Shown here: positions 1-10,092 of the stretch, in pieces
Layout of the letters: each line of letters starts with the position of its first letter
How positions within the stretch are numbered: the first letter of the stretch is position 1
Assembly (NCBI GenBank): GCA_019044685.2
Contig: JAGTXX020000006.1
Coordinates: 992,001-1,056,000 of the forward strand
Source: Nannochloris sp. 'desiccata'
Taxonomy: Eukaryota; Chlorophyta; Trebouxiophyceae; Chlorellales; Chlorellaceae
DNA length: 64,000 bases
Reading direction: 5' to 3'
Program-made: the position numbers and the translations under genes
The notes under the pieces: model-generated
What the model saw: the letters and a program-made list of their open reading frames with translations, nothing else
What the model was told of the DNA's origin: nothing
Database searches by the model: none

Positions 1-1914
1 CTCTTCTCTCTTATCAACATCCACCATCTGCTGGTCTTTATCGCCTTGCTGCTGCTGCTGCTGCACTCCACCGTCATTCAATACTTCTTCCCCTGTTCTT
101 CTTTCAGCCCATTTAGCAAACAACGCTCCCAGCATACACTGCGCCATATTAATTTTGGCATCTGCAGGTGCAGCTGCATCTCCTAAATCTCTCTTATATG
201 CCTCCGCTAAGAAGCAACCAGGGGACTCCATGACGCCAGCGAGGCATCCAAGACGGGTATCTGGCTGAAACCACGGCCAGACATTGTGTGCAGGATCAAA
301 CAACTGCCTTTCTGCGTCTTGCAGAGTACCTAATTTGCCTAGATCCCTCACAGGAACGCCAATACTCAAATCCCATAAAAGAATATTGTCCTCGGCGTCT
401 TGGGTGAGAACATGGCGACGGTTGGTGAGGACAGCAATTTGTCGGATTGGAGGGGTGCCAGTGATGGTTAACGCGATTGAAGAGGAAGGGTGGAGAGGTG
501 GACGATTAGTAGTACTAGTAGGGGAAGTTGTTAGGTTATTGCTGCTGCTGGTGTTGAAGGTCATTCGAGATCGAACGGCGGGAAGCGAGCCGGCTATAAA
601 AAAATGCTTATTTTTATTGGTAGCAGCAGCAGGTGGGTCAGCATCATCAGTACTATTGCCAAGCTTCCAGCACCTAAGGGTACTCTGTGTAGTTGCCACC
701 CACAACGCATCCCCCAGCCTTGCTCCACTACTACCACTGGTATGACTGACAGGGGCAAGTGCTGCTACCGGGTTGCTTTCTTCAGCTACCAGCTGACTCA
801 CCTTGGACCCCACATGGGTGCGGTAGACACACCCATCCCGTCCACCACTATAAACACTTTCTAAACCCGCATCCGCAGGCGCCAGAGCCCATACGCTATC
901 TGTATGCACAGCAAGAGTGCTAAATGCTCGACGTTGCCTTACATCCCACGCCCTGATTGTATGGTCAGAAGATCCTGAGACCAACGCAGAGGCGTCAGGA
1001 CGCATACAGAGTGCTCGTACAGTCTCGGAGTGACCTCGTAGCTGGGCTTCAACTCTCCCTGAACGACTATCCATCAACCAAATACACCCATCGCTGGTCC
1101 CTGCTGTGAGTACATTCCCTGTAGTATCCATCGCTAAAGAATATATACTGCCTACGATACCTTGTAGCTGGGCGCTGGGGACGCTACACGTCGAACCAGG
1201 GTATTCAGATTGCCTTTCTGCAGCAGCTGCGGCACTACCAGTGGTACTTCTAGTAGTACGTAGCACCTGAGTTGCTGTTAAATTCTGCAAATCCCAGAGC
1301 ATGACCTCACCACCAAGGCCACCTGAAGCTACCATTGGCCTTGATTCCGCTGTAGCGAGGGAGGTGACGTAATCTGTATGTCCACACAAACATGCTTCAC
1401 TTCTACTAACACGTGCACCTGTTGCTGTCCCTGTGTTGTCGTTATTGTTTTCTCCTTCCCCTTGTGCTTTCCAAACACGGATTGTTTTATCGGAAGAACA
1501 CGAGACCAGAATATCTTCATCTATCAGTGTGATTGCGTTGACCCAGTCAATATGACCTTCATAGTCTGTTTTGAGAACAGGTGAAGGTGAAGAAGAAGTA
1601 GAAGGAGAGGATGAGGTCTCAGCTGTAGAAGGCACGCTCCACTTTTTAATTATCGAGTCTCTAGAGGCAGTCCATAGGGTGGAGGCATCGGGAGATACCA
1701 CGACAGAATTTATTCCAGCACAGTGCTATGAAAATTTGAGAAGGAATGAGAGGTTGGAACGGTTTAGATATCTATACTGAAAAGGTACTACTGCACTGCT
1801 ATTGATGTAAATCTAATTTCTTACCTGCCAGGTGGTATGGCGAAAGACAAAGGTTACTGTCCTCTCCTCCCGCCTGGGGGCTGGTTTTGGAGCGCTGGTG
1901 TGGTAATATGACAT
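1..1914 (-). CDS. WDR48/UAF1-like WD40 repeat protein (3' end outside window)
   Basis: Two exons are visible: 1825-1914 (30 codons from the ATG at 1914) and 1725 down to 1, open to the window edge. The splice is GTAAGA...CATAG with a 99-nt intron, and 605 residues are present. Exon 2 opens with HCAGINSVVVSPD followed by SRDSIIKKW, the first WD40 blade of WDR48, and later blades read SCSSDKTIRVW and SGSSDHTIRAW. After the propeller comes RRHVLTQDAEDNILLWD, which matches the conserved post-propeller segment of WDR48, then a Gln6 run. In animals and fungi WDR48/UAF1 (Duf1, Bun107) is a scaffold that activates USP1/12/46-type deubiquitinases. The missing C-terminus should hold the family's ubiquitin-like DUF3337 region. 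Orthology is inferred from these motifs. It is divergent from the SAPS gene. Confidence 0.88.
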
Positions 1915-2354
1915 GGATAGCTTGAACCCACTACCCAAAATTAGACAACATGCGCACGCGTATTATAAAACGAAGAAAGGGTATAGGGAAAAGGCTGCTT
2001 TGGTTTTTAAGATGGAATGGGGGGATTTTTCGATCAGCGAGTATCTTATTACGCAAGGCCAACAGTGGCGTGCATAGAATATGTGAATAATGGTTAGATT
2101 GCGTATGTACAGTCGGAAATTGAATTAGGTATGCCAGACGCAACGTTCTTGCGGAGCCCCAAGTATATTTTCTTTATGGTGCTTTTGCCTTTAAATATTT
2201 TTAATAAAGGCCCAGCAGCCCTCAAGGCAGGGTGATAATAAATTGGAGATTACTATAATTACAGTAGACGCGACGCATTTGCGCAGAAGCTCTTTCTGAG
2301 AGACAATTCTGTCCTAAGAAATCATAAAAAGAGGAATTGTCATTGCTAGGACCT
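1915..2354. promoter_or_regulatory. Divergent intergenic region, WDR48-like / SAPS
   Basis: These 440 bases separate two divergently transcribed start codons and must hold both promoters and both 5' UTRs. No convincing coding sequence is seen. A 70-codon open frame on the minus strand at 1931-2143 has no recognisable content. A CGATCA lies near 2030, but I could not define a TATA box. Confidence 0.4.
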
Positions 2355-5272
2355 ATGTTTTGGAGGGTGAGTAGATACATTCTCATTTGATATCACCCGT
2401 TGAAGTTGGGCTGTTCTTTCTCTGTCAATCTAGAGATTTTACGCGCGTGGTGTCAACGGCCATCACTCATTTGTTCCATTTGAATAGCTTCTAATGACTG
2501 ATGTTTATTGTCCACTTGCAGGTTAGCGGGCTAAATACAGGTTGGTATTGTCGCAGCTGGTCATTATTTGTTTTTGGACACTTACGAACACTTTTGGTGC
2601 ATTCCTTGATTTTGATTAAAAGTTAAAAGGTCCGGGACAACACTCATGCCACTTCTCTTGCTATTTTTTGCCTTATGCAGCCAGTCCAGTGGACTCCATC
2701 CTTGACAAGGAAGAATATACATTAGAAGAGCTCCTAGATGAGGACGAACTCATCCAAGAGTGCAAGTCTCTCAATTCAAGGCTGACAACGTTCCTCAAGC
2801 AGAAAGAGTCAGTGGAGAAGCTGGTAAGAGCTGCACTGATAGATAAATCCGCTCGCATGGGCTTTTAGCTGCCCACTTCTCTGAGTGATAAGGGCCTTGG
2901 GCTAGATTGCTGCCACTACCCAACTTCAAACATTTTCAAATGCATTCTTATACGCCTTATTCTTACTTTTCTAATTACTACAGGTCACATATCTTGTAGA
3001 AGATGCTCCTTCTGATGCAGACGCGAAGCGTCAGTTTAAGTACCCTTTTGCAGCATGTGAAATTTTTTGCTGTGAAGTAGAGGGCGTATACAACACTCTC
3101 TTAGAAAATGACGAACTTTTAGATCGATTATTCGGGTTATTAGACCAGCAAAGACCTTTAAACACCATGCTAGCTGGGTATTTCGCTCGTGTAGTTGGAT
3201 CTTTACTTCTCAGACGCTCCGCTGATTTAATGATCTACTTGCAACGGCGGCAAGCATTACTTCCAAAGCTAGTGCACCATGTAGACACAACCTCTGTTGC
3301 TGAAGTATTAGCCAGACTTGTAGGAGCAGATGATCCTCAAGGATACCCGAGCACAGCTGCACTACAATGGCTAGCTGGAACTGACCTTTTAGGCCTCCTC
3401 GTTCAAGCATTAGGCCCATCAGCGCCAGCAGAGGGACAAGCAAACGCTGCTGAAGTCGTTGCAGCAGTCGCTCGTAGTGTTACCTCTCCTTTAACGCGAA
3501 GTATGGTAAGCGGAGAGTTCATGGAGCGGTTAGTAGATGCTGCTTTGGCTCCTCACGATGGCCGTGCGGCAACACACGCTTTGAACGTGTGCATTGCCTT
3601 GTTAGAGCCATTGCCGCCTAGCGACCCTAACATGCAGCAAATGGGTAATGTCAGTGGTAGTGGTGGTAATGGCAATTCTACAGGTACCAGCAGCGCGGAT
3701 ATTCATCAGCAACTTAGAGCAGAAGCAATCCGCTGTGTTGCCGCTGCGGCTGACCGTCTTGTCGCTCTTCTGGACGACACTGCAGTGGGATCAGGGGAGT
3801 TGCGTACTTCCTACGGGCTTGTACGTACTCCAGTTGGCCAATTACGTTTAAAAGCAGTTGATCTTATAGCTGCATTACTCCGTACAGCAGATTCCGGAGC
3901 CGAAGCCGCAATTATGAAAACCGCCGCTATTCAAAAAACAATGGACTTATTCCTTGCTCACCCATTCAACAACGCTTTACACGGCGGTGTCGCTGCATTG
4001 CTCACTTCTTTTGAACCTGGAACGAATGATTTACGTGAATTCTTATTAAAAGAGGCAAAATTAGTGGATTGGTTGGTGAATGCCCCAGACAATGTCACGC
4101 CAGAGCCAAATCCCGATGCCTTGGTTTCTATAATAAATAGCAACAGCAATAACAATGGGAGTCGTACTGGTGGTGGTAGTGATGCCAATAACGGTGGTAA
4201 AAACAAAGATAATGGGTCTTTGGTAGGGTTGATAACACGTGAAAGGCCTCCATTACGTGCTGGCTACTGCGGCCACCTCACTCAGATAGCCAACCGTCTT
4301 TATCATTTGTCAGAATCAAGTGCAATCGTCCGAGATTTCTTAGATTCCCACGCAGGTTGGCAAGAACACATCCGTTCTCGTTTAGAACCACGAAATAAAC
4401 TGGAAAGTGTATTTGCATGGCAATGTGGACGGCCTGCTACACTGGGCGGTGATCACATGGGTGGCAGCGGTGACTCGATGTACCAAGGAGAACTTAGTTT
4501 TACAACATTAGATACAGCTGCATTTAATAGAGAAGTCTATCAACGGTACGGTGTGTATGATGAAGATGATGATGAGGAGGAAACCACACCGCCAGAGTGG
4601 GTGATGGAAATCAAAGACAGCGGAGTTGGTGGAGGGGGCGCTGAAGGTGGTACTGGTAGTGGTACTGGTGAGGAAGAAGAATCGTTTGCTGTGTTTAATG
4701 AGCACGAACAAGGTACTGGAGATGGCAGTGGTGACCGCGGCAGTGAAGAGCAACAGGCAAATACTAGTAGTGAAAAAGAAAATACAGAGGAAGGAGAACA
4801 CGAAGAAGAACAAGATCAAGGAGCGGCCCTTGCAAGTAGTAGTAATAGCGATGCTGTTCCTAATGTTTCAGCCGCTACCGCTGCTGGGTTATTAGTAGGA
4901 GGGGGTATGAGCATTGAAGAAGATGTAGGTGGTCTCGGACCTGATAATATGTCTGACATGCAAGATGATGAGGTAGTCCTTGACGACGATGATGACGAGG
5001 CAGTAGTTGAAGGATTGATGACACTTCAAGGAGGAATGGCAGGTTTAAGTGTTAAAGATAAAGATACTGTTTCTACTGAGGAGGATAAAACAGAGAAAGA
5101 GGATAAGCCCAGTAGTGATGCTGCAGCAAGGACGGTTGGGCCTACAGCGGAAGAATCAGCTAGAAAGGTTGCTCAGCAAAAAGAAGATGATGCAACAGCA
5201 TCAGCAGCTGAAAAGTATAATTCAGCTGTCTTTTGGAAAAACACCTATGCAGTACCAATAGATGACACGTAA
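2355..5272 (+). CDS. SAPS-domain protein (PP6 regulatory subunit-like)
   Basis: Four exons: 2355-2366 (12 nt, MFWR), 2522-2540 (19 nt), 2681-2823 and 2984-5272, giving 820 aa. Joining the two micro-exons restores the plant SAPS N-terminus, MFWRVSGLNTASPVDSILDK, followed by YTLEELLDEDELIQECK and, in exon 4, KYPFAACEIF and LAGYFARVV. These are SAPS (SIT4-associated) hallmarks. In yeast and animals such proteins bind the PP6/Sit4 catalytic subunit and direct its substrate choice. The SAPS fold covers about the first 480 residues. The rest is acidic low-complexity sequence with Gly, Glu and Asp runs and Asn/Gly spacers encoded by GGT/AAT-type repeats. A TGTAA lies at 5388-5392. Assigning the partner as PP6 is by family. 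Confidence 0.9.
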
Positions 5273-5387
5273 AACTCAGCCTGAGATTAACTTAGACCAC
5301 TTGTATTGATTACTCGCTTGCTTACTAGTTTTGAGCTATTCTTTAACATGTGCTCTGTTTCATTTCGTTTATTTCATTGTTATCATT

Positions 5388-5392
5388 TGTAA
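5388..5392 (+). terminator. Candidate TGTAA polyadenylation signal of the SAPS gene
   Basis: TGTAA sits 116 nt after the stop codon. TGTAA is the known poly(A) signal of chlorophyte algae. Assignment is by position only. Confidence 0.45.
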
Positions 5393-5466
5393 ATATCGTA
5401 AATAAAGAATCATTTACATTATAAAATTAAAAAAAAAATGCAGAGAAAATATAAAATTGAACCTCT

Positions 5467-6516
5467 TTAAGCCTCGTAGCGTTTGTTGGCAATAAAGTCT
5501 TTAACAAAGGTATGCTGCTGAGGAGTTTCAGGGGACTGGCGCTGTTCTGATCTAGTATCAAAGGCACGCTGTACTCTTTCCAAAGCTTCGTCAGCGTCAA
5601 CACCATAGAGCTTAGCCAATAGCGCCGCCCCAATAGTGCCAGCACGACCACGACCACCCCAGCAATGCACATACAATTTCTCTCCTATTTTAAGCCTCTC
5701 AGTCAACTCATTTAATAAATTTATCAACTGGTCCTCCTCAGCAATACCCAAATCAACGATAGGGCAATGAAGGAACTCAGGTTCTATTCTACGGCGGTTC
5801 ACATAGTCAGACGTCCTTTTGCGGGGAGGTAAAAATTTATCCAGATCGCGGTTTCGCAATCCGTTGACTTCTTCGAAAGTAGGGGGATCTGACAAAGCAG
5901 CTCCGCAAAGCTGGGCAGCTGCTCTGTACGATAAAAAGCCATCAACCCCGGCAAGGCGCATTTCTTCTTGTGGGGGTAGCTCTGCTTGTAAGCAAACAAA
6001 AGTGCTTACTCCTTCACGCATAATTGCTTCAATTTGGATATCACCTTCGTTACGGGTGTGGCAACGGCTGGGTTCTACGTAGGGGTAGCGTCCAAGCATG
6101 ACATAGCCGGGAATGAGCCAATTTGCATAAGAGGAGAAGGAGCAGGCGGCCTCGTAAGATGCTGCAACAAGAGAAAGAAATAATTAGTTAGTAGTTACAA
6201 GGCTTTTGAAGAACTAATTCAAGTAGTTAACATGATATCCAGGGTTGTCTTTGAGCTACGCACCATCAAGTTTGGGTAAAGGAGGAGGGAAGACAGTTGG
6301 TGGGACAATGAAGCTGCTCGCCGACATTTCAGCAGTGGCAGTTGTAATTTCACCAGCACCACCTCCCGTTCGCCTTGCAATTCTGGCATGTGCTAGTTTC
6401 TTTGATTGTCTTCCAAAGCTGAATCCCTGGAATAAACTTCCAGAAGTGCGAGTGTTCACAGACCACGGAGAAATCATCGCCGTTGTCTGCGCCTGCAGAC
6501 GAGTTTGGGCCAGCAT
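5467..6516 (-). CDS. Plastid-targeted protein-tyrosine/dual-specificity phosphatase-like protein
   Basis: Two exons: 6264-6516 and 5467-6161, giving 315 aa. The intron has an unusual GTGCGT donor and a TTGCAG acceptor. The first 70 or so residues are rich in Ser, Thr, Arg and Ala and lack acidic clusters, as in a chloroplast transit peptide. The catalytic P-loop reads HCWGGRGRAGT, fitting CxxxxxR of cysteine-dependent phosphatases, and an Asp-rich stretch before it (IVDLGIAEED) could supply the general acid. The substrate is unknown; the fold is shared by protein, lipid and glucan phosphatases. No carbohydrate-binding module is seen, so a starch phosphatase of the SEX4 type is unlikely. It converges on the SAPS gene with only about 190 nt between the stops, and TTACA (TGTAA on this strand) lies at 5414-5418. 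Confidence 0.82.
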
Positions 6517-6694
6517 GGCTACAGCTGTATAGATAGCCCTGATATAAACAGAATGAATTGACTGATCAATTCGATCAATGCACTGATTTAGTTCTCCATA
6601 AAGATTCCTTTTGCACTCACTTCTCGTGGTGAATTGTACTTCGCAGGTACAGTGGTTTGGCCTTGAAAACTTGTATAGAGGGCAGAATCAGCCT

Positions 6695-7155
6695 CAGTGT
6701 TTCTAAAAACGAAAATTCTTTGCGTGCGCCACTATAGCGCACGCAAGAAAAAAAAAATCCACGAAAGAAAAATAGAGGCGTACGCACGCAAAAAAAATTC
6801 CAGGCCTTTTCGTGCTCACAGTGGGAAAACGAAGAAAATTTCTGTGGCTTTCGTGCAATAATTGACTTATTTTTAAAGGAAATTTAAGCCCATTTAACCA
6901 TATGAGTGACAAAAGGAAACAGACAGACTTTTCACACTACTTTGGCGAGACGTTTATGAGTTATTTTGTACTTTAAACTGTAAATCAAATGAATATATGT
7001 TCACAGTAGCAGGACAACTACATCTAGAAGCCCTACAGCCGGCCGCAGGCCAAAAAAAATTTTAAGGCACCCAAAAAAATTTGGAGGCTTGGGTGCGCGC
7101 ACGCAAGAAAAATCGCTGCTGCACGCAAACTTTTCAAAACTTTTTAGAAACACTG
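6695..7155. mobile_element. hAT-like MITE, 461 bp
   Basis: A non-coding element is bounded by inverted repeats beginning CAGTGTTTCTAAAAA at 6695 and ending TTTTTAGAAACACTG at 7155. The termini stay similar for about 37 bp: both have a TTTGCGTGC block about 10 nt inside the perfect 15 bp. The flanks are AATCAGCC (6686-6693) and ATTCAGCC (7156-7163), an 8-bp duplication with one mismatch. The end CAGTG fits the hAT terminal consensus YARNG, and 8-bp duplications are the rule for hAT. Inside are several GCACGCAA-type subterminal motifs and A-rich tracts, and no transposase. It lies between the phosphatase and MFS promoters. No second copy was seen in the window. Confidence 0.72.
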
Positions 7156-7300
7156 ATTCAGCCTTATATACAAAATTTCAAAATGCATTAGTCTTTAGTA
7201 GCCCCAGAAGTAGGCGCATATGGGAGAAATGACCCAATTCCAAGATGCAAATGAGATTCTTGATCACTTGTTCGTTTTCAAACTTCTGTGCACCATTTAA

Positions 7301-7316
7301 CCCCCCCCCCCCCCCC
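7301..7316 (+). repeat. Poly-C tract, 16 bases
   Basis: An uninterrupted C16 run ends 83 nt before the MFS start codon, probably in its 5' UTR or proximal promoter. Its length may vary between cells or be a sequencing artefact. Confidence 0.8.
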
Positions 7317-7399
7317 TTCCCAATAGTCGATAATATAAGTGAACAAAAGTTAATGTTACACATATTCTCTATCCCAAGAGACCAATAGAAATTTTAAAA

Positions 7400-9199
7400 A
7401 TGAGTGACTCCAACCGTCCGCTACCGCCACAGAAGAAACCTCGCTTCCTAAGTGCCCTCTTCTTCACCCACATGACACAGGGCCTCACCACCACGCTCCC
7501 ATATGTTATCGCCGTCTACATGGTCCGTGATTTCCTCGCAGCTCAAGACCCAGATGGCCTCCCACCTTCCGAAGAACACGTTGGTGCTCTCACTGGACTC
7601 CTAGGTGCTTCCTTTTGTGCTGCTCAGCTCATTACGAGCTACCCTTTAGGCATGTTATCCGACATTGTCGGCCGTCGGATCATCATTATTATAGGAAACA
7701 TCAGTTGCGTTATTGGCGTTCTGTTCTTCGGTTTATCTTCCAATTACACTCATGCAGTCCTTTCTCGATTTGCTGCTGGGTTGTTCAACGCGATAATCGG
7801 CGCTGAGAAGGCAATGATAGGGGAAAGTTTAGATTCTGCTCAACAAGCCAAAGCTATGGGTCATATTTCACTCATGTGGGGGATCGGAACAATGATTGGA
7901 CCCACCATTGGGGGTCTTTTAGCAAACCCTTGTGATTCTACAAGGGGGGCGATGCGGTGGTGGATCATGAATAATAATAGCCCTAGTAAAAATTTGAACG
8001 ATTCTACAATTTCTGCAGTTATAGCTAATAGTACTAGTAGTGGTACAATATCTAGCGGCAGTGTTAATGGTGGTGGTGGTGTATGTAGTCAGCCAGATGG
8101 GTTATTTTTTAGGAAGCCATATTTTTTACCTTGTGTAGCAGCGTCTTTGCTGAGCATGGTCGCTACAGCGCTAACCATATTTTATTTAGATGAAACCCTA
8201 CCTAGGATGAAGAAAAGGGGTGATATTGGTGGTAGTGTGGGTGGTACTAGAAGGAGAGGGTATATGCCTCTTGGGAGTAGAGACACCAGAGCAGAGAGTC
8301 TTAATGATGACGATTTTAATGGTGTTGGCGAAGTACAGTTAATTGAAACTGCACTGCAAATAGACAATGAAGTAGAGGACGGAGTAGGAGGGAAAGAAAG
8401 AGTTGCTGTAGAAGAAGACTACGATGGATCGTTAGATGACAACAACATTACTACGAACCATAATTATAGTGAGGAACAGAGAGCAACCCGATCGGAAAAG
8501 ACGGCAGCTCACTTGGAATTATCTTTGCCGTGGTATAAACAACGTAATGTGCTACTTTGTCTCTCTGGGTACTCTTTAATTGCATTCTGTTTCATTTTAC
8601 TCGATGAATTAATCCCCATTTACGCATCTGCACGTGTTATTGATGGCGGACTTGGCTTTCCAACCTCAAAACTCGCATCCCCGCTGGCCTTTGGTGGATT
8701 TATACTCGTAGTATGGGCATTATTCGGCTTTCCTTGGATGCATGCACGTCTTGGTGCAGTAAAGTGCATTACGTTAGGTCTTATACAAACCGCTCCAATG
8801 GCGTTACTGATACCCTGTGCCACGTTGTCCTGGTCACCACCGGCAGCGACTATGTGGCTGGCAATGGGGTTTAAAGCTATTGCTGGAACGAATGCTTTTA
8901 CTGGTTGCATTATATTAGTAAATGTAGTTGCGCCAAAAGAGAGTCTTGGTGCTGTGAACGGCGTAGGCCAGACTTTAGCGTCAGCAGTCAGGGCGGCAGG
9001 ACCCGCTCTGGGAGGACTATTTTGGGCTTGGTCGTTGACTTTATTCAAATATCTTGGATTCGAATCTTCGTGGGGACATCAGTTTCTACCATTTCTGTTT
9101 GGTGCTATGGTAGCGTTAGCTACGTTGGGTGTGTATGCGAAAGTAAAGTTGCCGATGGAAACTCGAATTATAGGAGCCTCGTCTCCGCCTTCTTCTTAA
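7400..9199 (+). CDS. Major facilitator superfamily transporter
   Basis: A single exon encodes 599 aa with two clusters of about six hydrophobic segments. Residues 84-93 read GMLSDIVGRR, the MFS motif A (GxxxDxxGRR) between helices 2 and 3. The second half begins near residue 375. A long hydrophilic loop between the halves (roughly 195-240 and 270-370) has Ser/Gly/Asn repeats and acidic stretches. The pattern GAEKAMIGESLD...GIGTMIGPTIGG resembles the eukaryotic DHA1-like group that includes plant ZIFL proteins, so export of a metal chelator, organic acid or drug is possible; the substrate cannot be read from sequence. The ATG follows an A-rich leader. Confidence 0.85.
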   Translation: MSDSNRPLPPQKKPRFLSALFFTHMTQGLTTTLPYVIAVYMVRDFLAAQDPDGLPPSEEHVGALTGLLGASFCAAQLITSYPLGMLSDIVGRRIIIIIGNISCVIGVLFFGLSSNYTHAVLSRFAAGLFNAIIGAEKAMIGESLDSAQQAKAMGHISLMWGIGTMIGPTIGGLLANPCDSTRGAMRWWIMNNNSPSKNLNDSTISAVIANSTSSGTISSGSVNGGGGVCSQPDGLFFRKPYFLPCVAASLLSMVATALTIFYLDETLPRMKKRGDIGGSVGGTRRRGYMPLGSRDTRAESLNDDDFNGVGEVQLIETALQIDNEVEDGVGGKERVAVEEDYDGSLDDNNITTNHNYSEEQRATRSEKTAAHLELSLPWYKQRNVLLCLSGYSLIAFCFILLDELIPIYASARVIDGGLGFPTSKLASPLAFGGFILVVWALFGFPWMHARLGAVKCITLGLIQTAPMALLIPCATLSWSPPAATMWLAMGFKAIAGTNAFTGCIILVNVVAPKESLGAVNGVGQTLASAVRAAGPALGGLFWAWSLTLFKYLGFESSWGHQFLPFLFGAMVALATLGVYAKVKLPMETRIIGASSPPSS

Positions 9200-9359
9200 T
9201 GCTTAGTTTTTTATTATTTAAGATTATATACTCACTTTATTACTGTCAAGTATTGCCTGACGATTTCCTGAGGAAGGCGAATGGCAGTAGGCCGGCAGGC
9301 ACCCAGTCGAAATAAATTGCGTTATCCAGGATATTGTCTCTTTCTCGATCCCTTTCACC

Positions 9360-9787
9360 ATGTCATCTGCTAACGGAATCGATGCTGCCATCGAGGCTTT
9401 CCTGAAGGATCATCCGGGCGCGCTAGAGTCCGGCTTGAATCGCAGCGATGATTCAAAGAATCCAGACACCAGCGAACCCTATACCTGGAAGAACCTCACC
9501 GTCAGGCAGCGCAACATGCTTCTCTTGGGTCCCAACACCACCGAACAGCTCAAGAAGATGGTCTGGAACAGCTGGCCAGACTTCCAGCTCTTCAAAGACG
9601 AATGCATCGCCCACCTCAAGACGGGTGGCGTCACCGGCCAGCAAAAAGAGCTCTTGGCAAAGCACGGCGCCAAGCCCAAGCAAATCAAGGCGCTGAAGGT
9701 AAGGAAAGTAGCTGTGACCCTGATATGCATATGACGTATTAAGGGAATGTTTTACAGCAATTTCGAAAGCCCACTAAACTAAAGTAA
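9360..9787 (+). CDS. Small orphan protein, two exons
   Basis: Exons 9360-9698 and 9758-9787 encode 122 aa. Exon 1 ends ...IKALK before GTAAGG; a 59-nt intron ends TTTACAG, and exon 2 adds only nine residues (QFRKPTKLK) and TAA. I do not recognise the family. The sequence is soluble, with an acidic N-terminal half containing PYTWKNLTVRQRNMLLLG and a lysine-rich C-terminus that could bind nucleic acid. No signal peptide or membrane segment is seen. The short third exon-like tail and the clean splice in frame argue that the gene is real. It begins 160 nt after the MFS stop on the same strand. Function unknown. Confidence 0.6.
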
Positions 9788-10092
9788 GTTACTTTATGGC
9801 AAAGCTGTTCACAAATACTCTGGTGGGGCGGGTTTGAAGTCGGACGGCTTTGGAAGTTTGAGCAAATACAAGTGCCTTCTGTTGGTGACGCGGGAGAGCA
9901 TAACGTACAGCTGCTCTGGAAGGAGGGTCAGCAGTGTTTAAAATCGGCCAAAAATGGCTGGAAAATTGGTCAATTTTCGAAAAGAAAGCGTGAAAAACAA
10001 AAAATAACCTCTAGATGCCATTCGCCAAATACCCTCCTCTCGTTGTTTACTTCCAATATTCATTTATTTAGTTATTTATCACTCAAGACACT
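9788..10092. other. Convergent intergenic region
   Basis: These 305 nt lie between the orphan gene and the ALG9 stop codon. An open frame on the plus strand at 9872-10174 overlaps the ALG9 3' end and looks like noise. A short CAGTGTTTAAAA string near 9934 recalls the MITE terminus, but no partner end or duplication was found. Confidence 0.3.

Larger units (their letters stand above)
6517..7399. promoter_or_regulatory. Divergent intergenic region with MITE insertion
   Basis: This 883-nt gap separates the phosphatase-like gene and the MFS gene. About half is the hAT-like element. A TGATCA at 6563-6568 is 47 nt upstream of the phosphatase ATG and another at 7261-7266 is 134 nt upstream of the MFS ATG. 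A run of 16 C lies at 7301-7316. No gene is seen. Confidence 0.5.

Noticed and set aside
9934..9960. CAGTGTTTAAAATC string resembling the MITE terminus
   Set aside because: Only eight bases match, and no partner terminus or target duplication was found nearby.
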